From contig JARGXX010000075.1 of assembly GCA_030374765.1 (NCBI GenBank), positions 558,001 to 622,000 of the forward strand: a stretch of 64,000 nt of DNA, written 5' to 3'. The notes beneath the pieces were generated by a model, which ran no database searches, had not been told where the DNA came from, and worked only from the letters and a program-made list of their open reading frames with translations. Source of the DNA: Agarophyton chilense. Lineage: Eukaryota; Rhodophyta; Florideophyceae; Gracilariales; Gracilariaceae. This document shows, in pieces, positions 63,181 to 64,000 of the stretch (position 1 is its first letter; every line of letters starts with the position of its first letter). The position numbers and the translations under genes were made by a program.

Positions 63181-64000
63181 TCGCGTGAGACGTCTCGTCT
63201 TTTCTTGGGCCCCGTCACTCCAAGCGCTCTCTCCGGCGACTGACGTGTGCAGGTTGGTGTTGCAGTCCCAGTTCATATATTCGTCGGACGTCGTTCTTCG
63301 GCGGGGCCAATGGTAAGCGCGGGGCGACCATATCTGTGCCTACACAGCTAGTGAGGGTGCAGCGTACCCACAAAGTTTCTCGAATAAATTGGAAAGCGGT
63401 GGAAATGCCCGTGTCACCGTGACTCCATAATGAGCGCCGGAACCTCATGGCTCATCTCCTCGATAAAAACGACATCGCCGATTTCTCCCTAGAACCTCAT
63501 CAGGCCCATCGGCACCCCGCGTACAGCCTTCCTCTTTCTGATCCTCAGAAGGTCGTTCGAATTTTCTTCGAGGAGCTCGTTAAGATCGTTGGGAATCAAA
63601 TTGTGTTGTTCCTTGAAGCAAGCCCTGACTAGGCGCTTTGGGCCTCCATTTTGCGGGAGCTTGGGCTGACCGAGCCCATTTACGATACGAATGACTATTC
63701 GTGTCATTGTTCTGGTTCAGGTTCGAACATTACCGCCGTTTGTTGGGACAATTCTCATACCTAATTTGTTTGGAATGACGAAGCCACTGACAACGATCAC
63801 TCTATTCTTCATTACACCATGTTTTTGGAATGCGCCGACGAAGGAATTCCAAACTGTGTGGAGAGCAATCAAGGGCGCTTCGTTCATGGGAATCAAATCC
63901 GAAAACTTGGCCACATTCCAAAATTCACACGTAGTGCGTGAAGATAAGGAAGCAGGTACGCCACTTACTCATGGCTTGTTCTCTTTCTCGAAGTCAGAGT
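63181..64000. other. End of window, no confident genes
   Basis: Short ORFs on both strands (for example 63,447-63,632 + and 63,489-63,914 -) have no recognised similarity. A gene running off the right edge cannot be judged. Confidence 0.3.

Noticed and set aside
62844-63316. Ala/Leu/Arg-rich ORFs
   Set aside because: Open in three frames because of the GCGCTT-rich repeat; no protein signal.
1-64000. tRNA, snRNA and rRNA genes
   Set aside because: I looked for T-loop GTTCRA strings and for U6-like sequence by eye and found no complete cloverleaf. GTTCGAGTC near 39,590 (minus strand) and GGTTCAATCC near 25,925 (minus strand) lack matching stems. A covariance-model scan would be decisive.
1-64000. 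CRISPR arrays, prokaryotic operons, riboswitches
   Set aside because: The window is eukaryotic; no regularly spaced short repeats of that kind are present.

Overview
The window is nuclear DNA of a eukaryote. It carries a cytosolic-type MetRS, the spliceosomal helicase BRR2, an Eco1/ESCO cohesin acetyltransferase, CIAO1, a twin CX9C mitochondrial protein, a plant-type PP7-like phosphatase and chromodomain-bearing LTR retrotransposons. Genes are compact and almost intronless: a 2,225-codon BRR2 is one open frame, and the only introns I could place are 62 and 74 bp. Together with the plant-like PP7 and pseudo-signal-peptidase, tight spacing and heavy LTR load, this fits a red alga, probably a multicellular one of the Chondrus type. 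That assignment is inference; no marker gene settles it.

Positions 1-23,800 are a gene-dense block on both strands: MetRS (-), a secreted lactonase-like propeller (-), ESCO acetyltransferase (+), a three-repeat zinc-ribbon protein (-), a COX23/CHCHD7-like protein (+), an S26-type signal-peptidase homologue lacking its catalytic pair (+), a WBP4-like zinc-finger protein (-), BRR2 (+), a PP7-like phosphatase (-, three exons), CIAO1 (+) and a degenerate metallophosphoesterase-fold protein (-). Several pairs share short divergent promoters or are convergent with 13-270 bp between stops. They do not form a pathway; splicing (BRR2, WBP4-like) and mitochondrial or Fe-S functions (COX23, IMP-like, CIAO1) recur, as expected by chance in housekeeping DNA.

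Positions 23,800-64,000 are a transposon graveyard with no convincing host gene. It holds decayed coding of unknown origin (24.6-25.7 kb); a GC-rich chromodomain Ty3/Gypsy element (27,384-38,778, +) with 862/864-bp LTRs and a 5-bp target duplication; LTR-like remnants on both sides of it; a broken pogo-type transposase (40.6-41.6 kb); a structured noncoding block (41.7-42.2 kb); and a second, older chromodomain Ty3/Gypsy element (43,097-53,634, -) with 618-bp LTRs and a 5-bp target duplication, inserted at the end of a Plavaka-like DNA transposase remnant (53.6-56.3 kb). Then follow an unknown charged ORF (56.8-57.5 kb), a Tc1/mariner remnant (57.6-58.6 kb) and a Harbinger-like remnant with a possible companion ORF (60.0-62.2 kb).

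The most interesting observation is that both Ty3/Gypsy elements, though from clearly different families, carry a homologous extra gene between the chromodomain region and the 3' LTR, in antisense to gag-pol. The shared protein has no domain I recognise. Both elements also share a long linker between integrase and chromodomain, and a primer-binding-like block that does not begin with the usual TGG.
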